The notes: generated from the sequence alone by a model not told the origin. A stretch of DNA of 64,000 nt from Desulfovibrio sp. (GCF_019422935.1 NZ_JAHZCJ010000001.1:408127-472126), one strand, 5' to 3'; positions 16,033 through 25,482 are shown, counted from the first letter of the stretch. Numbers and translations are program-made.

Positions 16033-17271
16033 TTAATCAAAGTCGGCAAGCAGGGCCTCCAGCCCCAGCGCATTGGGTGAACTTTCGCGCAGGCGGTTTA
16101 GCAGGCGCACGCGGGCTTCCAGCAGGTGGGGGGAGGACACACCGTTGCGGATGGAACTGTGCGCCTCCAGAAAGGCCGCCAGATTGTCGCAGACCTTAAC
16201 AAGCTGCCCGTCCTTGGGGTCCAGGTCGTCCCGGTTGCATGCGGCAAGAGCCTGAAAGCCTTCAACAGCCCGAACTGTGCCGTTTTCCCGCACACATTCC
16301 TGAAATTCTGAACCGACAGCCGCGCCAAGGTAGTATTCAATGCGCTCCACCAGCGAGGTGAAGCCCTCAGCGCGCAAGGGGCCATACACGCGACGTTCCA
16401 GCTCCTTGTCCTCATATTCCTTGATGATTTTTGGCAGGTCGGAAATGGACTGCTTGACCGGCGAGATGATGTCGCGGGTGAGCACTTCCGGCAGATCGTG
16501 GAACAATCCGCAGAAAAAGTTGTTGTTGGCGCGCGCTGGGCATGCATCGACGGCAAGGCTGAAACAGTATGCGTAGCTGGCAACAATAAACATATGGCCG
16601 AGAACAGACGTGGCCGGAATGCGCGGGGCCTGCGTCCACCGCACCTGAAAGCGCAACTGCCCGCACAGGTTGGCAAGGCGTGAGAGGGCCGTGCCCTGGC
16701 TGCGCATGGCGGCAAGGCCGCGCAAATCCGTGAACGTATCAAGCCGGTCGGGAAACGACTGGCCTATGTCGCCCATTTCATCATCAAAAGGCGCGTTAAG
16801 CGGCTCTATGAGCCTGAACTCCCACTGCGAGGCAAAGAGGTGCGCGGCTGTAAGAATGCGGCGCGCAAGGGTGTCGTCATCTGGGCTGGTGTGCCACTCA
16901 CGCATGCGTTCCCAAAAGGGGCCGAGGGGGGCAAGCGAAGGCTCAAGCCTGTCGAGCACGTGCTCGGTCAGCTGGCGGAACTGCTCGGGGTTTTCCTTGA
17001 TTTTGTAAAAGATGGGAGGCTTGATGTCGGTGATGATGAGCCGATAGAAATAATCAAACAGCCCGCCCTCAATGATTTCTGTTGCAAGCGCCGTGCGCTC
17101 CGGGTCAGTCATGTGGCGGGAGTTTTCGTGCCAGAGCACGCAGGCCAGGAGCATTTTGTGCGCCTGCTTGTCAATTTCAAGCAGTTCCACTGGCCGCAGC
17201 TTGTCATTCCAGCGTAACAGGTACGCGCCGGAAAAAATAAGCTGTAGAAGATTCTTGCGAATTACAGGCAT
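16033..17271 (-). CDS. HD-domain phosphohydrolase (YfbR-like HD_3)
   Basis: The 412-residue protein (ATG at 17271 with GGGGAG upstream) contains an HD domain in its second half: SVLGHMFIVASYA gives the first metal His, GLFHDLPEVLTRDIISPVK the HD pair and the family-specific DLPEV/TRDI block seen in HD_3 proteins such as YfbR (5'-deoxynucleotidase). The downstream helix has EYYLGAAVGSEF and VKVCDNLAAFLE with the last acidic metal ligand. The N-terminal 190 residues are extra relative to YfbR and of unknown role. Hydrolysis of a nucleotide is likely, substrate unknown. It heads a two-gene unit with the exported protein at 15267-16019. Confidence 0.8.
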   Translation of the reverse strand: MPVIRKNLLQLIFSGAYLLRWNDKLRPVELLEIDKQAHKMLLACVLWHENSRHMTDPERTALATEIIEGGLFDYFYRLIITDIKPPIFYKIKENPEQFRQLTEHVLDRLEPSLAPLGPFWERMREWHTSPDDDTLARRILTAAHLFASQWEFRLIEPLNAPFDDEMGDIGQSFPDRLDTFTDLRGLAAMRSQGTALSRLANLCGQLRFQVRWTQAPRIPATSVLGHMFIVASYAYCFSLAVDACPARANNNFFCGLFHDLPEVLTRDIISPVKQSISDLPKIIKEYEDKELERRVYGPLRAEGFTSLVERIEYYLGAAVGSEFQECVRENGTVRAVEGFQALAACNRDDLDPKDGQLVKVCDNLAAFLEAHSSIRNGVSSPHLLEARVRLLNRLRESSPNALGLEALLADFD

Positions 17272-17286
17272 GAAAAGTCTCCCCAA

Positions 17287-17640
17287 AAATGGCTGCGCAA
17301 AAAACAGTTTGCACTATAGGGCGGAGTGGGGTAAAGCTCAAGAGCTTCAACGCTGTTACCGGGAAAAAGCCGCATATGCCAAGGGCATGTGAGGTTGCGC
17401 CCCGATTGAGATGAGCGGTTGCGTATGCAACTCGCGAATCCTGGTGCTGCGGTGTATCGCCAAAGTGGTCATTTTTTTCGTCCCCAAGGGGGATGAATGC
17501 TTGACAGCTATTGGCGTTTATAGTATTGAAGCTGCCTTTACTGCGATATTGTCGTCATCCCGTTCGACGGCACATCGCGCAACGGATCTTTTTGCTGCCG
17601 TTATGGCCGCTGATATTTGCAGATGTGAGGAGTCACTCCG
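17287..17640 (+). promoter_or_regulatory. Leader and promoter region of rplM-rpsI
   Basis: No gene is supported in this gap. TTGACA at 17501-17506 is a good -35 box; with 17-base spacing the -10 would be TATTGA at 17524, while TATAGT at 17519 is closer to consensus but too near. About 110 bases of leader would follow, room for L13-type autoregulation. The ribosome-binding site GAGGAG precedes rplM. Confidence 0.4.
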
Positions 17641-18075
17641 ATGAAGACGTTCAGCCCCACCCCCAAAGACATCAACCGTGAATGGTTCGTGGTTGACGCT
17701 CAGGATCAGGTGCTCGGTCGTCTGGCCAGCCAGATAGCCCACCGCCTGCGCGGCAAACATAAGCCCGAATTCGCTCCCCATATGGATAACGGTGACTTTA
17801 TCGTGGTTGTTAACTGCGAAAAAATTAAAGTTACCGGTAAAAAGATGACTGACAAAAAGTACTACCGGCACTCTGGCTGGGTGGGCGGCCTCAAGACCAC
17901 CCAACTCGGCGACATGCTGGCCGACAAGCCCGCCCGCGTGCTGACCGCTGCGGTGCGAGGCATGCTGCCCAAGAATCGTCTGGGCCGCGCCATGCTGAAG
18001 AAACTGAAGATCTACGCCGGGACCGAACATCCGCATACGGCCCAGAATCCCCAGCCGCTGACGCTGCCGCATTAA
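17641..18075 (+). CDS. rplM: 50S ribosomal protein L13
   Basis: The 144-residue protein matches L13 over its whole length: [29 protein letters not shown] at the start, then [41 protein letters not shown] and [21 protein letters not shown] with the family end [11 protein letters not shown]13 binds 23S rRNA early in large-subunit assembly. It is followed 13 bases later by rpsI, the conserved L13-S9 pair found throughout bacteria. Confidence 0.99.
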   Translation: MKTFSPTPKDINREWFVVDAQDQVLGRLASQIAHRLRGKHKPEFAPHMDNGDFIVVVNCEKIKVTGKKMTDKKYYRHSGWVGGLKTTQLGDMLADKPARVLTAAVRGMLPKNRLGRAMLKKLKIYAGTEHPHTAQNPQPLTLPH

Positions 18076-18088
18076 GGAGTAAAGAGCC

Positions 18089-18481
18089 ATGAGCGAGAAA
18101 TTTGAATACGGCACTGGCCGCCGCAAGACCGCTACGGCCCGTACCCGCATCTACGCCGGTTCCGGCGGCATCACGGTAAACGGCCGCAACTTTGAGGATT
18201 ATTTTCCTCGCAAGACCCTGCAGATGATCATCCGTCAGCCCCTGGTTCTTGCCAAGCTGTCCGACAAGTTTGACATCCGCGTGAACGTTGCCGGTGGCGG
18301 CGTTACTGGTCAGGCTGAAGCCGTGCGCCACGGTATTTCCCGTGCGCTGCTTCTGGTTGACCCGGCCCTGCGCCCCATGCTCAAGAAAGCTGGCTTCCTT
18401 ACCCGCGATGCCCGCAAGAAAGAACGTAAAAAGTACGGCCTGCGCGCTGCCCGCGCCCGGTACCAGTACTCCAAGCGTTAA
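18089..18481 (+). CDS. rpsI: 30S ribosomal protein S9
   Basis: The 130-residue protein has the S9 features: [17 protein letters not shown] near the N-terminus, [41 protein letters not shown], and the basic tail [17 protein letters not shown] whose last Lys-Arg reaches the P-site tRNA in the ribosome. GGAG precedes the start. The two genes share a transcript that ends at the double terminator just downstream. Confidence 0.99.
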   Translation: MSEKFEYGTGRRKTATARTRIYAGSGGITVNGRNFEDYFPRKTLQMIIRQPLVLAKLSDKFDIRVNVAGGGVTGQAEAVRHGISRALLLVDPALRPMLKKAGFLTRDARKKERKKYGLRAARARYQYSKR

Positions 18482-18492
18482 TATGCCTTTAT

Positions 18493-18561
18493 GGAAGCCC
18501 TCTCTATGGGAGGGCTTCCTTTTTGCCTTTGAGCGGGTCGCATGTCGGCCCGCTTTTTTTT
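18493..18561 (+). terminator. Tandem terminators after rpsI
   Basis: The first hairpin pairs GGAAGCCCTC (18493-18502) with GAGGGCTTCC (18510-18519) and is followed by TTTTT. The second pairs AGCGGG (18532-18537) with CCCGCT (18549-18554) and runs into eight T. Confidence 0.85.
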
Positions 18562-18653
18562 GGCGGAGTTCCCGAGCAGTTTTGTAGGAATGCCCGGGCC
18601 GCTCCCGCTCCAATCCCGGCTACTCTGCGGAGTACCGCATCTGTGGTGGTGTC

Positions 18654-20468
18654 ATGGAAAACGACAATACTTCAAAATTTTTTTCCGCATCTGATGTGTT
18701 GCCGATGCTGGATTATGCCTACACCCATGAGCAGACGCAGGCCACTACCGGCTATTTTTCCTGTGTTCCGCCTGAAGATCTGGATTTTGGCCGTGCGCTG
18801 GAACGACTTGAAGCCGCGCCGATGGACGATTTCCTGCATCTGCATCTGCTAAAGCTACTCGCTGGCAAGGCGCACGATGAACTGAGCCTTTTGGCCGCCA
18901 GCAGTTATGACGCTGTCAGCAACAAGTTTACACGGCCAGTGCTGGCGGCCTTGCTGACTGAGTGCACGTTGCTCGGCGCAGAATCGCCTGGGAAGAATCA
19001 AGGCTTTTGCACGTCCTTTCCGCCTGATGCCGCAGAGCGGCTGGCAGCTTACAGCCCCGCAGTGTACCTGCGGGCTGCAACCCTGCCTGATCATGCCATT
19101 GCCGCTGCCTGGAGTTCCCTGTTCCGCGCCAATATCTGCGAACATCATTCCCTGCCGCGCCCGGACGAAGCTGGCATAGCCCCCCTTTTCAGCGGGGAAC
19201 TGCTCAATGTCACAGCCCGGCGCATGGCGGCACATGCCGATGCACTGGCCAGGCAGCACGAAAAACTCAAGGCCGAAGCCTGGGAACCCTGGCAGAGGCC
19301 CCCGGCGCAAGAAACATATCTGCGCGCCGTGGACGCGCTGATGGAAAACGGCGTAGTGGATGGCCCTGAAATGCGCCATGAAGCTTCGCTTTCGCCCATT
19401 GCGCTGCTGCGCGGATGGCAGGTGGATATTGCCGTAACAAGCGGTTCTGTGCGCCACACCTTGCGGGGCAAGGCCACAGCCTACGGGCGCGGCCTGTCCC
19501 TGGCGGCGGCCCGGGCATCCTACGCCATGGAAATTGTGGAACGCGCCAGCACTTATGTGAGCGTTGGGCCGGGGGATGGCACTGCCGCCAATGCCGGAAC
19601 AATCCTTGACCGCAAAACAGAACTGCCCCTGACGCTTGCGCGTTTTTCCGAGCTGGCGGAGCAGGGCAGAGCGGCGCTCGACCCCAACCTGCTGCCCCTG
19701 GAAGCTCCCTATACTGATGCTCCCTTGCACTGGCTCCCTGCTGCGGACGCATCAGGCGCGACCGTTCTTGTGCCTGCGCAGTCGGTATTTCTGTTCTGCA
19801 ATCTGGACGAGCAGTCCCTGTTTATTGCTGGCGGCTCCACCGGGCTTGCATCGGGCAATATTATGGATGAGGCGGTTGTTGCCGCCCTTACGGAAATTGC
19901 CGAACGCGACGCCGAAGCCACCACTCCCTACAGTCGCACGCGTTGCTTTATGCTGCGCAGCCGCGATCAGCTCATTCAGTCGCTGCTTGACGACTACGCC
20001 GCCTGCGGCATCCGCGTGCAGTTTCAGGATTTGACCACGGAGCTTGGGTTGCCTGTGTATCAGTGTTTTGTCACCGGGCGCGACGGAACTGTCGCGCGGG
20101 CCACAGGAGCCAATCTTTGCGGCGCGAGGGCCGCCCTGGCGGCGCTCACCGAAACTCCGTGGCCCTATTCAACGGCGCAAAACAAGCCCCCACGCCCCTC
20201 AGCTTCAGGACTAGCGGGATTGCCCGTTCGTGTGTTAGAGGATTTGCCGGATTACAGCCTGCCCTCCCCCCGCGCCAATCGCCGCCTGTTAGAGTCGGTG
20301 CTGTCGGCGCACGGCAGAAGTCCTCTCTATGTGGATCTGACCCGCAAGGATTTTGATATCCCGGTGGTCAGGGCCATTGTTCCCGGTCTTGCCCTCACGG
20401 CAGAGTGGGACAGGTTCTCAAGGCCGGACGCGCGCCTTTTTGCGCGTTATGCCGCGTGTTGTCTATGA
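18654..20468 (+). CDS. YcaO-domain protein with a unique N-terminal part
   Basis: The 604-residue protein has a YcaO fold in its C-terminal two thirds. The ATP-binding helices are visible: GKATAYGRGLSLAAARASYA followed by EIVERAS (about 271-299) and STGLASGNIMDEAVVAALTE followed by IAERDA (about 395-421). YcaO enzymes phosphorylate a peptide amide with ATP to form azolines, thioamides or other backbone changes; E. coli YcaO also acts on S12 beta-methylthiolation together with RimO. About 230 helical residues precede the domain and have no recognised family. No TfuA, precursor peptide or dehydrogenase gene is nearby; the neighbours are ribosomal genes and the Liv transporter, so a peptide product is not implied. 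The C-terminus does not show the proline-rich tail of azole-forming members. Confidence 0.8.
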   Translation: MENDNTSKFFSASDVLPMLDYAYTHEQTQATTGYFSCVPPEDLDFGRALERLEAAPMDDFLHLHLLKLLAGKAHDELSLLAASSYDAVSNKFTRPVLAALLTECTLLGAESPGKNQGFCTSFPPDAAERLAAYSPAVYLRAATLPDHAIAAAWSSLFRANICEHHSLPRPDEAGIAPLFSGELLNVTARRMAAHADALARQHEKLKAEAWEPWQRPPAQETYLRAVDALMENGVVDGPEMRHEASLSPIALLRGWQVDIAVTSGSVRHTLRGKATAYGRGLSLAAARASYAMEIVERASTYVSVGPGDGTAANAGTILDRKTELPLTLARFSELAEQGRAALDPNLLPLEAPYTDAPLHWLPAADASGATVLVPAQSVFLFCNLDEQSLFIAGGSTGLASGNIMDEAVVAALTEIAERDAEATTPYSRTRCFMLRSRDQLIQSLLDDYAACGIRVQFQDLTTELGLPVYQCFVTGRDGTVARATGANLCGARAALAALTETPWPYSTAQNKPPRPSASGLAGLPVRVLEDLPDYSLPSPRANRRLLESVLSAHGRSPLYVDLTRKDFDIPVVRAIVPGLALTAEWDRFSRPDARLFARYAACCL

Positions 20469-20471
20469 GTT

Positions 20472-20523
20472 GCCGTAAGTACGGCTAATTACAATTGCAG
20501 CCCGGTGGCAACTCGGGTATAGT
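20472..20523 (+). promoter_or_regulatory. Promoter of the liv operon with upstream palindrome
   Basis: TTGCAG (20495-20500) and TATAGT (20518-20523) are 17 bases apart, a good sigma-70 promoter about 55 bases before the livJ-like start. Just upstream, GCCGTAAGTACGGC (20472-20485) is a perfect palindrome with a two-base centre that could be an operator or the end hairpin of the YcaO gene. Confidence 0.65.
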
Positions 20524-20585
20524 AGGGAGCGACCGGCCCATAAGTGAACAGGCCGCTCTGAACGCACAACCTTTGGAGGGTTAGG

Positions 20586-21731
20586 ATGAAACTGGGTAAA
20601 TTTCTTGCCGCGCTGGCTGGTCTGGCGCTGACCTTCGGCGTTGCTGGCCAGGCGCTTGCCGCTGATGCCGGTCCCATCAAAATCGGCGTGTACCTTCCCC
20701 TGACCGGGCAGAATGCCTTTGGCGGCCAGCTCGAACTTGAGGGCGTGCGTCTCGCCCATAAGGAAATGCCCAAGGTTCTTGACCGCCCCGTTGAACTGGT
20801 GGTGGTTGACAACAAGTCTGACAAGGTCGAATCCGCCAACGCCGTGAAGCGCCTTGTGGAACGCGACAAGGTCGTGGCCCTTATCGGCACCTATGGTTCC
20901 TCGCTGGCTATGGCTGGCGCCGAAGTGGCTGAAAAGGCCGCTGTTCCCGGCGTGGGCACCTCCTGCACCAACCCCCTTGTGACCCAGGGCAAGAAGTACT
21001 ACTTCCGCGCCTGCTTCATTGATCCTTATCAGGGCGCTGCCGCCGCTACCTATGCCTATGAAACCCTCGGCTTCCGCAAGGCCGCCGTGCTCATGGACAT
21101 GACCAGCGACTACGCCGTGGGCCTCTCCAGCTTCTTCACCCGCGACTTCAAGAAGCTCGGCGGCGAAGTTGTGGCTACTCTCAAGTACAGCTCCGGCGAT
21201 CAGGACTTCACCGCGCAGCTGACCGAGCTCATCGCCAAAAAGCCTGACATCGTCTTCATGCCCGCCTATTTTGCCGAAGGCGCCATCATCATGAAGCAGG
21301 CCCGCGAACTGGGCGCCAAGTTCCGCCTCATGGGCGCGGACGCCATGGACAACCCCGACACCCTCAAGCTGGGCGGCAAGGCTGCGGAAGGCTTCCTGCA
21401 CACCACCTTCCCCTACGACCCCGCCATGCCCAACATGAGCCCCGCTGCCAAGCGTTTCACCGAAGCCTGGAAGGCCGCCTATCCTGACAAGGAAACCAAC
21501 GTTAACGGCGCTCTTGGCTACAACACCTATTTCCTGATCCTCGACGCCATCAAGCGCGCCAACTCTTCTGATCCCAAGGCCATTGCCAAAGCACTGGCTG
21601 AAACCAAGGATCTGCCCACCGCACTGGGCCTGCTGAGCATCAACAAGACCCATGACGCAGAAATGCCCGTGGGCATCATTGAATACAAAGATGGCAAGCG
21701 CGTTTACGTGGGCGAAGTTACACCCAAATAA
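20586..21731 (+). CDS. livJ: Branched-chain amino-acid ABC transporter, periplasmic binding protein
   Basis: The 381-residue protein has a signal peptide (MKLGKFLAALAGLALTFGVA, cleavage after ALAA near residue 26) and the type I periplasmic binding fold of LivJ/LivK: IKIGVYLPLTGQNAFGG at the start, LIGTYGSSLAMAGAEVAEK and PGVGTSCTNPLV in lobe one, then AYFAEGAIIMKQARELG in lobe two. It captures leucine, isoleucine, valine or a related amino acid in the periplasm. It is the first gene of the five-gene transporter locus; a strong hairpin follows it, consistent with its need for more copies than the membrane parts. Confidence 0.92.
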   Translation: MKLGKFLAALAGLALTFGVAGQALAADAGPIKIGVYLPLTGQNAFGGQLELEGVRLAHKEMPKVLDRPVELVVVDNKSDKVESANAVKRLVERDKVVALIGTYGSSLAMAGAEVAEKAAVPGVGTSCTNPLVTQGKKYYFRACFIDPYQGAAAATYAYETLGFRKAAVLMDMTSDYAVGLSSFFTRDFKKLGGEVVATLKYSSGDQDFTAQLTELIAKKPDIVFMPAYFAEGAIIMKQARELGAKFRLMGADAMDNPDTLKLGGKAAEGFLHTTFPYDPAMPNMSPAAKRFTEAWKAAYPDKETNVNGALGYNTYFLILDAIKRANSSDPKAIAKALAETKDLPTALGLLSINKTHDAEMPVGIIEYKDGKRVYVGEVTPK

Positions 21732-21746
21732 GTAAACAACAGATCA

Positions 21747-21780
21747 ACCCCGCGGCGATATTCGCCGCGGGGTGCTTTTT
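21747..21780 (+). terminator. livJ: Strong hairpin between livJ and livH
   Basis: ACCCCGCGGCGA (21747-21758) and TCGCCGCGGGGT form a 12-pair stem with a three-base loop, followed by GCTTTTTTC. It is inside the operon, so it probably ends most transcripts after the binding-protein gene while letting some through. Confidence 0.8.
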
Positions 21781-21854
21781 TCATTTTTTTGCCGCTGTTC
21801 GAGCGGAAGGGCCAAGTGTGGCCTTTTGTCCGTTGCGAGGCGCTGAGGTGGCCC

Positions 21855-22748
21855 ATGAGCCTTGATATGTTTTTGCAGCACTGCTTTAACGCCCTGACCC
21901 TTGGGTCGCTGTATGCGCTGATCGCCATCGGCTACACCATGGTTTACGGCATCCTGCGCCTGATCAACTTTGCCCACGGCGACATCTTGATGATCGGCGC
22001 GTACTTTGTATTTTTCGGCACGTTCGCCTTTGGTTGGCCCTGGGGTGTAGCCGCTGTTGTCGCCGTTCTTGGCGCCAGCGTGCTCGGCATCCTTGTAGAA
22101 AGGATAGCCTACAGACCCTTGCGCGACGCCCCGCGTATTTCGGCGCTTATCAGCGCCATTGCCGTGTCATTTTTTATTGAAAGCCTCGCCGTGGTGGTCT
22201 TTACCGGTCAGCCCCGCCCCGTGTTGCAGCCCGAATGGCTGGTTTCTGAATGGCAGATTGGCGGCTTGCGCATCCTGCCGCTCACGGCCTTTGTGCCGAT
22301 CATGACCATCGTGCTTGTGGCCGTGCTTTTGTATGTGGTGTACCGCACCAAGCCCGGCCTCGCCATGCGCGCCATTTCAAAAGATATTGAAACCACGCGC
22401 CTTCTGGGTGTGCGGGTGGACAACATCATTGCCCTCACGTTTGGCATTGGCTCTGCGCTGGCGGCGGCCTCGGGCATCATGTGGGCCTTGCGCTATCCGC
22501 AGGTGCACCCCTACATGGGCATCATGCCTGGCCTCAAGGCCTTTATCGCCGCTGTGTTCGGCGGCATCGGCTCCATCCAGGGCGCTGTTATCGGCGGTGT
22601 TGCCCTTGGCTTTGTTGAAATCATGACCGTGGCCTTCATGCCTGAGCTTTCGGGGTACCGCGACGCTTTCGCCTTTGTGCTGCTGGTGCTCGTTCTGCTG
22701 TTCAAGCCCACAGGGCTGCTGGGTGAGCGAATGGAGGAGAAAATCTAA
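21855..22748 (+). CDS. livH: Branched-chain amino-acid ABC permease LivH
   Basis: From the ATG at 21855 (GAGG six bases upstream) the product has 297 residues with about eight membrane helices. LYALIAIGYTMVYGILRLINFAHGDILMIGAY is the highly conserved start of LivH permeases, and the loop VDNIIALTFGIGSALAAASGI holds the EAA-like contact to the ATPases. It forms the inner-membrane channel with LivM. A longer frame from 21789 would lack a binding site. Its stop overlaps the livM start by one base (TAATG). Confidence 0.93.
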   Translation: MSLDMFLQHCFNALTLGSLYALIAIGYTMVYGILRLINFAHGDILMIGAYFVFFGTFAFGWPWGVAAVVAVLGASVLGILVERIAYRPLRDAPRISALISAIAVSFFIESLAVVVFTGQPRPVLQPEWLVSEWQIGGLRILPLTAFVPIMTIVLVAVLLYVVYRTKPGLAMRAISKDIETTRLLGVRVDNIIALTFGIGSALAAASGIMWALRYPQVHPYMGIMPGLKAFIAAVFGGIGSIQGAVIGGVALGFVEIMTVAFMPELSGYRDAFAFVLLVLVLLFKPTGLLGERMEEKI

Positions 22749-23785
22749 TGCGCCTGAACAGAAGCACCATTCTGAGCATTATGGTCATGCTGCTGTTTGG
22801 CCTTGTGCTCTCCCAGGCAGAAAGCTTTCTCGGCGACTACCAGATTTATATCGCCAAACTCATTTTCATCAACGCCATTCTGGCGCTTTCGCTCAACCTG
22901 ATTTACGGATTTACCGGGCTCTTCTCTCTGGGGCATGCAGGGTTTATCGCCATCGGCGCGTATGTTTCGGCCCTGTGCATCCTGAGCCCCGAGCAGAAAG
23001 AAATGATGTGGATTCTTGAACCCATCATCTGGCCTTTCTCCGACCTGTTTACGCCTTTCTGGGTTTCTGCGTTGGCTGGCGGGCTGGTGGCCACCATCTT
23101 TGCCTTTATCATCGCCGTGCCTGTGCTGCGGCTTGGCGATGACTACCTCGGCATTGCCACCCTCGGTTTTGCAGAAATCATCCGCGTCCTGATCGTCAAC
23201 GCGACCTCCATCACCAACGGTTCGCTGGGCATCAAGGGCATTCCTGGGCACGCCAGCCTGCTTTCGTGCTACATCTGGATGCTCTTTACGCTCATAGTGC
23301 TTTCGCGGCTCATATTCAGCAATTACGGCAATGTGATGCGCTGTATACGCGATAACGAAATCGCCGCCAGGGTCATGGGCATCAACGTATTCCGCTACAA
23401 GGTGCTTTCGTTCTGCGTGGGCGCGTTTTTTGCCGGTGTGGGCGGTGCGCTGCTTGGCTCCCACCTCTCCACCATCGACCCCAAGATGTTTAACTTTCTG
23501 CTGACCTTCAACGTGCTCATGTTCGTTGTGGCTGGCGGTCTTGGCTCGCTGACGGGGAGTCTGCTCGGTGCCACGGTCATCACCATCCTGCTTGAATGGC
23601 TGCGCGCCATTGAAGAACCCATGGATCTGGGCTTTGTTGAAATCCCCGGCATCCCCGGTATGCGTATGGTGGTGTTTTCGCTGGTGCTGCTGGCCATTAT
23701 TCTTTATCGGCGCGAGGGCATCATGGGTACCCGTGAGCTGACCTGGAAATCAATGGGTGCGTTCTTCAGGAGGGGCAAGGCATGA
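22748..23785 (+). CDS. livM: Branched-chain amino-acid ABC permease LivM
   Basis: The 345-residue membrane protein has about nine helices and the LivM signature ALSLNLIYGFTGLFSLGHAGFIAIGAYVSAL near residues 45-75; GVGGALLGSHLSTIDPKMFNF is the conserved loop after the EAA region. It pairs with LivH as a heterodimeric channel. Both ends overlap neighbours (TAATG with livH, ATGA with livG), so translation is coupled. Confidence 0.93.
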   Translation: MRLNRSTILSIMVMLLFGLVLSQAESFLGDYQIYIAKLIFINAILALSLNLIYGFTGLFSLGHAGFIAIGAYVSALCILSPEQKEMMWILEPIIWPFSDLFTPFWVSALAGGLVATIFAFIIAVPVLRLGDDYLGIATLGFAEIIRVLIVNATSITNGSLGIKGIPGHASLLSCYIWMLFTLIVLSRLIFSNYGNVMRCIRDNEIAARVMGINVFRYKVLSFCVGAFFAGVGGALLGSHLSTIDPKMFNFLLTFNVLMFVVAGGLGSLTGSLLGATVITILLEWLRAIEEPMDLGFVEIPGIPGMRMVVFSLVLLAIILYRREGIMGTRELTWKSMGAFFRRGKA

Positions 23786-24603
23786 GCGGTTTTAATCTGC
23801 CCAAGGCTCCCAATTACGAGGGCGCACTGCTGCTGGCCAAGGACGTAACCATGCGTTTTGGCGGCGTGACCGCCGTGAGCGATCTTTCCATCGCTCTGCC
23901 CAAGGGCGCGATTGCGGGCATTATCGGCCCCAACGGCGCGGGCAAAACCACAGCTTTTAACGTCCTGAGCGGTTTTTACACACCTCAGGAAGGTGACGTT
24001 ATTTTTGACGGCAAGAGCGTGAAGGGCCTTGGCCCCTCGGAAATCTGCCGCATGGGCATGGCCCGCACTTTCCAGAATATCCGCCTGTCGCAGCAGATGA
24101 CCGTGCTTGAAAACATCATGGTCGGCTGTCATGTGCGCCGCCGCTGCCCCTGGTGGATGGCCCCTCTGGGCATCCCCGCTTTTTATAAGGAAGAAGCGGC
24201 CATTGTGGAAAAAAGCAAGCAGCTTGCCGACCGGGTAAACCTGAGCGGCAACCTCAACGATCAGGCGGGCAGCCTGCCTTACGGCGCGCAGCGCAGGCTT
24301 GAGATTGCCCGCGCTCTGGCCACCGAGCCCAAACTGTTGCTGCTTGATGAGCCCGCAGCGGGCATGAATCCGCAAGAGAGCCTGGATCTCATGCATTTTA
24401 TCGGCCATATCCGTGACGAATTCGACCTCACCATTCTGCTGATCGAGCATGACATGAAGGTCGTCATGGGCGTGTGCCAGTACATCTGGGTCATGGAATA
24501 CGGTGCCTTGATCGCCGAGGGCGAGCCGGAATCCATCCGCAACAACCCCGTGGTCATCCGCGCCTATCTGGGCGAGGACGCCACGCTGGAAAAAGTCATT
24601 TAG
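23782..24603 (+). CDS. livG: Branched-chain amino-acid ABC ATPase LivG
   Basis: The 273-residue ATPase has Walker A GPNGAGKTT at about residues 50-58, the LivG-type signature LPYGAQRRLEIARAL in place of LSGGQ, Walker B LLLLDEPAAG and the switch His in LLIEHDM. The insertion around residues 115-150 (RRRCPWWMAPLGIPAFYKEE) is characteristic of LivG rather than LivF. It drives transport together with LivF. The start overlaps the livM stop (ATGA). Confidence 0.93.
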   Translation: MSGFNLPKAPNYEGALLLAKDVTMRFGGVTAVSDLSIALPKGAIAGIIGPNGAGKTTAFNVLSGFYTPQEGDVIFDGKSVKGLGPSEICRMGMARTFQNIRLSQQMTVLENIMVGCHVRRRCPWWMAPLGIPAFYKEEAAIVEKSKQLADRVNLSGNLNDQAGSLPYGAQRRLEIARALATEPKLLLLDEPAAGMNPQESLDLMHFIGHIRDEFDLTILLIEHDMKVVMGVCQYIWVMEYGALIAEGEPESIRNNPVVIRAYLGEDATLEKVI

Positions 24604-24759
24604 CCGCGGCCTGGGTGGCAGAGCCTTGCTCTGGCTGCCCGTTGCGGCTTGCAAAGGCGCTGTTTGACGCTCCCGTGCAGGAGCAAACAGCCATACGCAG
24701 CAGATAGACATGCCCGGAAAGCTCTTCCGGCGCAGACCGACATATGGACAGGGTGCATC
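24604..24759 (+). other. Gap inside the liv operon with a stem-loop
   Basis: GCTGTTT (24659-24665) pairs with AAACAGC (24685-24691) outside an inner stem GCTCC/GGAGC with a six-base loop. No T-run follows. It is the only sizable gap among the ATPase and permease genes and may set the relative levels of the two ATPases. Confidence 0.4.
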
Positions 24760-25482
24760 ATGCTTGAAATTCGTAATCTCCATGTGCGCTACGGCGGCAT
24801 TCAGGCCGTTCAGGGCGTAAGCCTGAATATCCCGCGGGGCAGTATTGTGACGCTTATCGGGGCCAACGGCGCTGGCAAGAGCAGTATTATCCGCTCCATT
24901 GCCGGCCTGAACAAAACCATCAGCGGCGATATCCTGCTGACCCGCCACGAGGGCGACGCCCCGGCTTCGCTCATGGGCCTCAAGCCCGAAGACATGGTGC
25001 GCAAGGGTATTTCTCTTTCGCCGGAAGGGCGGCGTATCCTGCCCCATCTGACGGTGGAGGAAAACTTGCACCTGGGCGCGTATTCGCGCAGCGACAAGGC
25101 AGAAATAGCCCATGATATCGAGTGGGTTTACAGCCTGTTTCCCCGGCTTAAAGAACGTCTCTGGCAGAAGGGCGGGACGCTCTCCGGTGGCGAACAGCAG
25201 ATGCTGGCCGTAGGCCGCGCGCTCATGAGCCGCCCCGATCTGCTCATGCTTGACGAACCTTCTCTGGGTCTTGCTCCGCTGCTGGTGCGCGAGATTTTCG
25301 ACATCGTCAAGCGCATCAACGAAGAGGGTAAAACCGTCCTGCTGGTGGAACAGAACGCCTTTGCGGCGCTTTCTGTGGCGCACTATGCCTACATTCTTGA
25401 AGTTGGCAGGGTGGTGCTTGAAGGCCCAGGGCGCGAACTGCTTGAAAATCCCAAGGTCAAGGATGCCTACCTCGGCGGCTAG
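24760..25482 (+). CDS. livF: Branched-chain amino-acid ABC ATPase LivF
   Basis: From the ATG at 24760 the product has 240 residues, the usual LivF length. It shows Walker A GANGAGKSS (about 36-44), the Q-loop GISLSPEGRRILPHLTVEENL typical of LivF, signature LSGGEQQMLAVGRAL, Walker B LLMLDEPSLGLAP and switch His replaced by the LivF-typical VEQNA. An earlier in-frame start would add a stretch with no similarity. It completes the transporter; a terminator follows at 25526. Confidence 0.93.
   Translation: MLEIRNLHVRYGGIQAVQGVSLNIPRGSIVTLIGANGAGKSSIIRSIAGLNKTISGDILLTRHEGDAPASLMGLKPEDMVRKGISLSPEGRRILPHLTVEENLHLGAYSRSDKAEIAHDIEWVYSLFPRLKERLWQKGGTLSGGEQQMLAVGRALMSRPDLLMLDEPSLGLAPLLVREIFDIVKRINEEGKTVLLVEQNAFAALSVAHYAYILEVGRVVLEGPGRELLENPKVKDAYLGG

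Noticed and set aside
20463..21653. Minus-strand frame opposite livJ
   Set aside because: Shadow of the binding-protein gene.
23704..25383. Long minus-strand frame opposite livG-livF
   Set aside because: Runs across two real genes and their gap; no motif.
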